The notes under the pieces: model-generated | The model's database searches: none | The model's input: the letters and a program-made list of their open reading frames with translations, nothing else | Told to the model about the DNA's origin: nothing | Assembly: GCA_050943435.1 (NCBI GenBank) | Contig: JBMNPE010000022.1 | Span: forward strand, 1-20,965 | Origin: RGIG5675 sp050943435 | GTDB taxonomy: Bacteria > Bacillota > Clostridia > Oscillospirales > Ruminococcaceae | DNA: 20,965 nt | Direction of reading: 5' to 3' | Shown here: positions 19,534-20,965 of the stretch, piece by piece | Numbering within the stretch: the first letter of the stretch is position 1 | Layout of the letters: every line of letters begins with the position of its first letter | Made by a program: the position numbers and the translations under genes

Positions 19534-19536
19534 CGC

Positions 19537-19565
19537 TTGCAAACGTCTTTGTTTTACTGTATAAT
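19537..19565 (+). promoter_or_regulatory. Predicted promoter of rpsL-rpsG-fusA
   Basis: TTGCAA (19537-19542, 4 of 6), a 17-bp spacer and a perfect TATAAT (19560-19565) preceded by TG one base upstream (extended -10) lie directly after the rpoC stop. Confidence 0.7.
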
Positions 19566-19572
19566 CCATTTT

Positions 19573-19609
19573 CGCTGCGTTAAGTAGCGGATGGAGCCGT
19601 CATGGCTCC
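19573..19609 (+). promoter_or_regulatory. rpsL 5' leader with two tandem hairpins
   Basis: Hairpin 1 pairs CGCTGC (19573-19578) with GTAGCG (19584-19589), one wobble and a 5-nt loop. Hairpin 2 pairs GGAGCC (19593-19598) with GGCTCC (19604-19609) around GTCAT. Neither is followed by a T run, so these are not terminators. Hairpin 2 resembles the second hairpin of the rpsG leader. Confidence 0.5.
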
Positions 19610-19642
19610 TATATGGACAATTTGAGAAAGGAGGAGATCTTT

Positions 19643-20056
19643 TTGCCGACATTTAACCAGTTGGTACGCAAGGGCCGCGAGGTTTCAAAAGCCAAGTCAA
19701 AGTCCCCGGCGCTGCAGGTGGGATTCAATTCCCAGAAGCGCATCTACACAGAGCAGAGCTCGCCGCAGAAGCGCGGAGTCTGCACGGTTGTCAGGACAAT
19801 GACCCCTAAGAAGCCGAACTCTGCACTGAGAAAAGTGGTCAGGGTGCGTCTTACGAACGACATGGAGGTCTGGGGCTATATCCCGGGCATCGGCCACAAT
19901 CTGCAGGAGCACAGCGTTGTTCTTGTCAGGGGCGGACGTGTCAAGGACCTTCCTGGTGTGCGTTATCACGTAATCCGCGGCACACTCGACACTCAGGGCG
20001 TCGAGGGAAGAGGACGCGGCCGTTCCAAGTACGGAGCAAAGCGCCCCAAGAAATAA
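19643..20056 (+). CDS. rpsL: 30S ribosomal protein S12
   Basis: Lies at the decoding centre of the small subunit and influences accuracy and streptomycin response. The frame is open to an ATG at 19613, but that would encode MDNLRKEEIF from the Shine-Dalgarno region itself. TTG 19643, with GGAGG 8 nt upstream, gives MPTFNQLVRKGR and the standard 137 residues. PKKPNSALRK (K56, K57, equal to E. coli K42, K43) and GGRVKDLPGVRYH are wild type, so no classic streptomycin-resistance change is seen. Two spots differ from the usual Firmicute sequence: CTVVRTMTPKK instead of CTRVGTMTPKK just before the decoding loop, and EVWGY where EVTAY is common. It is the first gene of the str operon, with a structured leader and its own promoter. 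Confidence 0.97.
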   Translation: MPTFNQLVRKGREVSKAKSKSPALQVGFNSQKRIYTEQSSPQKRGVCTVVRTMTPKKPNSALRKVVRVRLTNDMEVWGYIPGIGHNLQEHSVVLVRGGRVKDLPGVRYHVIRGTLDTQGVEGRGRGRSKYGAKRPKK

Positions 20057-20073
20057 TCACCAATACTGTGTTA

Positions 20074-20138
20074 TTGCCTTAAAAAAGGTCTCCAAATGAG
20101 TTGCCTTTTTTAGGCAAACGGGAGCCGAATGGCTTTCG
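20074..20138 (+). promoter_or_regulatory. rpsL-rpsG intercistronic region with two hairpins
   Basis: Hairpin 1 pairs TTGCCT-t-AAAAAAGG (20074-20088) with CCTTTTTTAGGCAA (20104-20117): 14 pairs, one bulged T and a 15-nt loop. Hairpin 2 pairs CGGGAGCC (20119-20126) with GGCTTTCG (20131-20138) around GAAT, with two wobbles. In E. coli, S7 represses its operon by binding the rpsL-rpsG gap; a similar role here is inference. Confidence 0.55.
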
Positions 20139-20177
20139 AGTACCTGTGAATTCAACTTTTTGAAGGAGGGAAGCAGT

Positions 20178-20648
20178 ATGCCTAGAAGAGGTAATGTTTC
20201 CAAGAGGGACGTTCTCCCGGATCCTATATACGGGTCCAAGATGGTCACGCGCCTCATCAACACCGTCATGTACGACGGAAAGCGCGGAGTTGCCCAGAAG
20301 ATCGTATACAGCGCTTTTGACATGGTGAAGGAAAAGACCGGGAACGACGCCCTCGAAATGTATGAAAAAGCTCTCGGGAATATAATGCCCGAGCTGGAGG
20401 TCAAGGCCCGCAGGGTCGGCGGCGCCACCTACCAGGTTCCTATGGAGGTAAGGCCGGCAAGGCGCGAAACGCTCGGACTTAGATGGCTCGTAGGATACGC
20501 CCGCCAGAGAAGCGAGCGCACAATGGCCGAAAGGCTCGCCGGTGAGATCACCGATGCGTGCAACGGTCTCGGAGGCGCTGTCAAGAGGCGCGACGAGACC
20601 CACAAGATGGCTGAAGCCAACAAGGCCTTTGCGCATTACCGCTATTGA
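20178..20648 (+). CDS. rpsG: 30S ribosomal protein S7
   Basis: Primary binder of the 16S rRNA 3' major domain that nucleates assembly of the 30S head and touches the E-site tRNA. The 156-residue length is standard. MPRRGNVSKRDVLPDPIYGS at the N-terminus and the RRVGGATYQVPMEVRPARR core (about residues 79-97) are hallmark sequences; HKMAEANKAFAHYRY is the normal C-terminus. ATG 20178 has AAGGAGGG upstream; an in-frame TTG at 20160 would sit before the ribosome site. The 121-bp gap after rpsL is longer than usual and is structured. A perfect GC-rich hairpin lies between this gene and fusA. Confidence 0.98.
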   Translation: MPRRGNVSKRDVLPDPIYGSKMVTRLINTVMYDGKRGVAQKIVYSAFDMVKEKTGNDALEMYEKALGNIMPELEVKARRVGGATYQVPMEVRPARRETLGLRWLVGYARQRSERTMAERLAGEITDACNGLGGAVKRRDETHKMAEANKAFAHYRY

Positions 20649-20671
20649 TCCTGGAACGAAAGAAAGAATTT

Positions 20672-20698
20672 TACGCCGCGCCCAATCCGCGCGGCGTA
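20672..20698 (+). terminator. GC-rich hairpin between rpsG and fusA (partial terminator or processing site)
   Basis: TACGCCGCGC (20672-20681), loop CCAATCC and GCGCGGCGTA (20689-20698) form a perfect 10-bp stem. It is followed by TTCTAAG rather than a T run, so full intrinsic termination is doubtful; attenuation or transcript processing or stabilisation would also fit. fusA starts 53 bp downstream. Confidence 0.45.
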
Positions 20699-20751
20699 TT
20701 CTAAGACTAAAAGTATGATACAGAAGGAAAGAGAACGAAAGGAGGGTTCTT

Positions 20752-20965
20752 ATGCCCAGGGAATTTCCGCTTGAAAAAACCCGGAACATCGGCATAATGG
20801 CTCACATCGATGCCGGCAAGACGACAACGACGGAGAGAATCCTGTACTATACCGGAATAAACCATAAGATAGGAGAGGTCCACGACGGCGCAGCAACAAT
20901 GGACTGGATGCCGGAGGAAAAGGAGAGGGGCATAACGATCACCTCTGCCGCCACCACTGCTCACT
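20752..20965 (+). CDS. fusA: Elongation factor G, 5' part only
   Basis: A GTPase that drives ribosomal translocation and, with RRF, ribosome recycling. The 71 visible residues start MPREFPLEKTRNIGIMAHID and include the P-loop AHIDAGKTTTTERILYYTG, followed by MDWMPEEKERGITITSAATT, the switch region typical of EF-G. AAAGGAGGG lies 5 nt before the ATG at 20752. The gene runs off the right edge (the family has about 690 residues), and position after rpsL-rpsG is the classic str operon order. EF-G is far more likely than the related TetM-type ribosome protection proteins, given the N-terminal sequence and position. Confidence 0.96.
   Translation, partial: MPREFPLEKTRNIGIMAHIDAGKTTTTERILYYTGINHKIGEVHDGAATMDWMPEEKERGITITSAATTAH

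Noticed and set aside
19534..19557. rpoC terminator formed by GACG...CGTC followed by T-rich sequence
   Set aside because: The stem has a mismatch and no proper loop; the sequence is better explained as the rpsL promoter.
19613..19642. Upstream ATG start for rpsL
   Set aside because: It would place the Shine-Dalgarno sequence inside the coding region and add ten residues not found in S12; TTG 19643 gives the normal protein.

Overview
The window is a stretch of core bacterial chromosome, roughly 55-60% GC by eye. Arginine is often encoded by AGG and isoleucine by ATA. The protein sequences look like anaerobic Bacillota of the Clostridia type: RpoC has the ECHCGKYKRIRY zinc finger, RpoB has no large lineage inserts, SigA is short (366 aa), L31 is the zinc form, and GlgC and PgcA are of Firmicute type. 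I cannot place it to genus. I saw no mobile element, CRISPR array, tRNA or rRNA.

Region 1 (1-5290) is carbohydrate storage. glgC (cut by the left edge) and glgB form a leftward unit with its own promoter near 2860. Rightward from there lie a small membrane-anchored protein of unknown function (3042-3500) and a phosphoglucomutase (3581-5290). PgcA, GlgC and GlgB cover glucose-6-P to glucose-1-P to ADP-glucose to branched glucan; no glycogen synthase lies in the window.

Region 2 (5336-11984) starts with rpmE, which has a promoter whose -10 lies inside a perfect inverted repeat, and a terminator. A tightly packed rightward run follows: yigZ, dgt, dnaG, rpoD, an ACT-domain gene and a DUF711/UPF0210 gene, closed by a strong intrinsic terminator at 11954-11984. 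dnaG and rpoD overlap by 8 nt and are the core of a macromolecular-synthesis operon. rpsU is absent, and a dNTP triphosphohydrolase gene sits directly upstream.

Region 3 (12018-20965) is the transcription and translation block: rpoB and rpoC with their own promoter region, then rpsL, rpsG and the start of fusA. The ribosomal protein genes usually found before rpoB (rplK, rplA, rplJ, rplL) are not adjacent. The rpoB, rpsL and rpsG leaders all contain foldable RNA. The rpsL and rpsG leaders share a related GGAGCC/GGCT hairpin, a candidate autoregulatory site.

Most of the window is ordinary housekeeping sequence and I found no clear new multi-gene system. The most interesting signals are regulatory: the leader hairpins, the palindromes overlapping promoters, and repeated TTG starts with the same Shine-Dalgarno spacing. 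The orphan extracytoplasmic protein in the glycogen locus also deserves a look.
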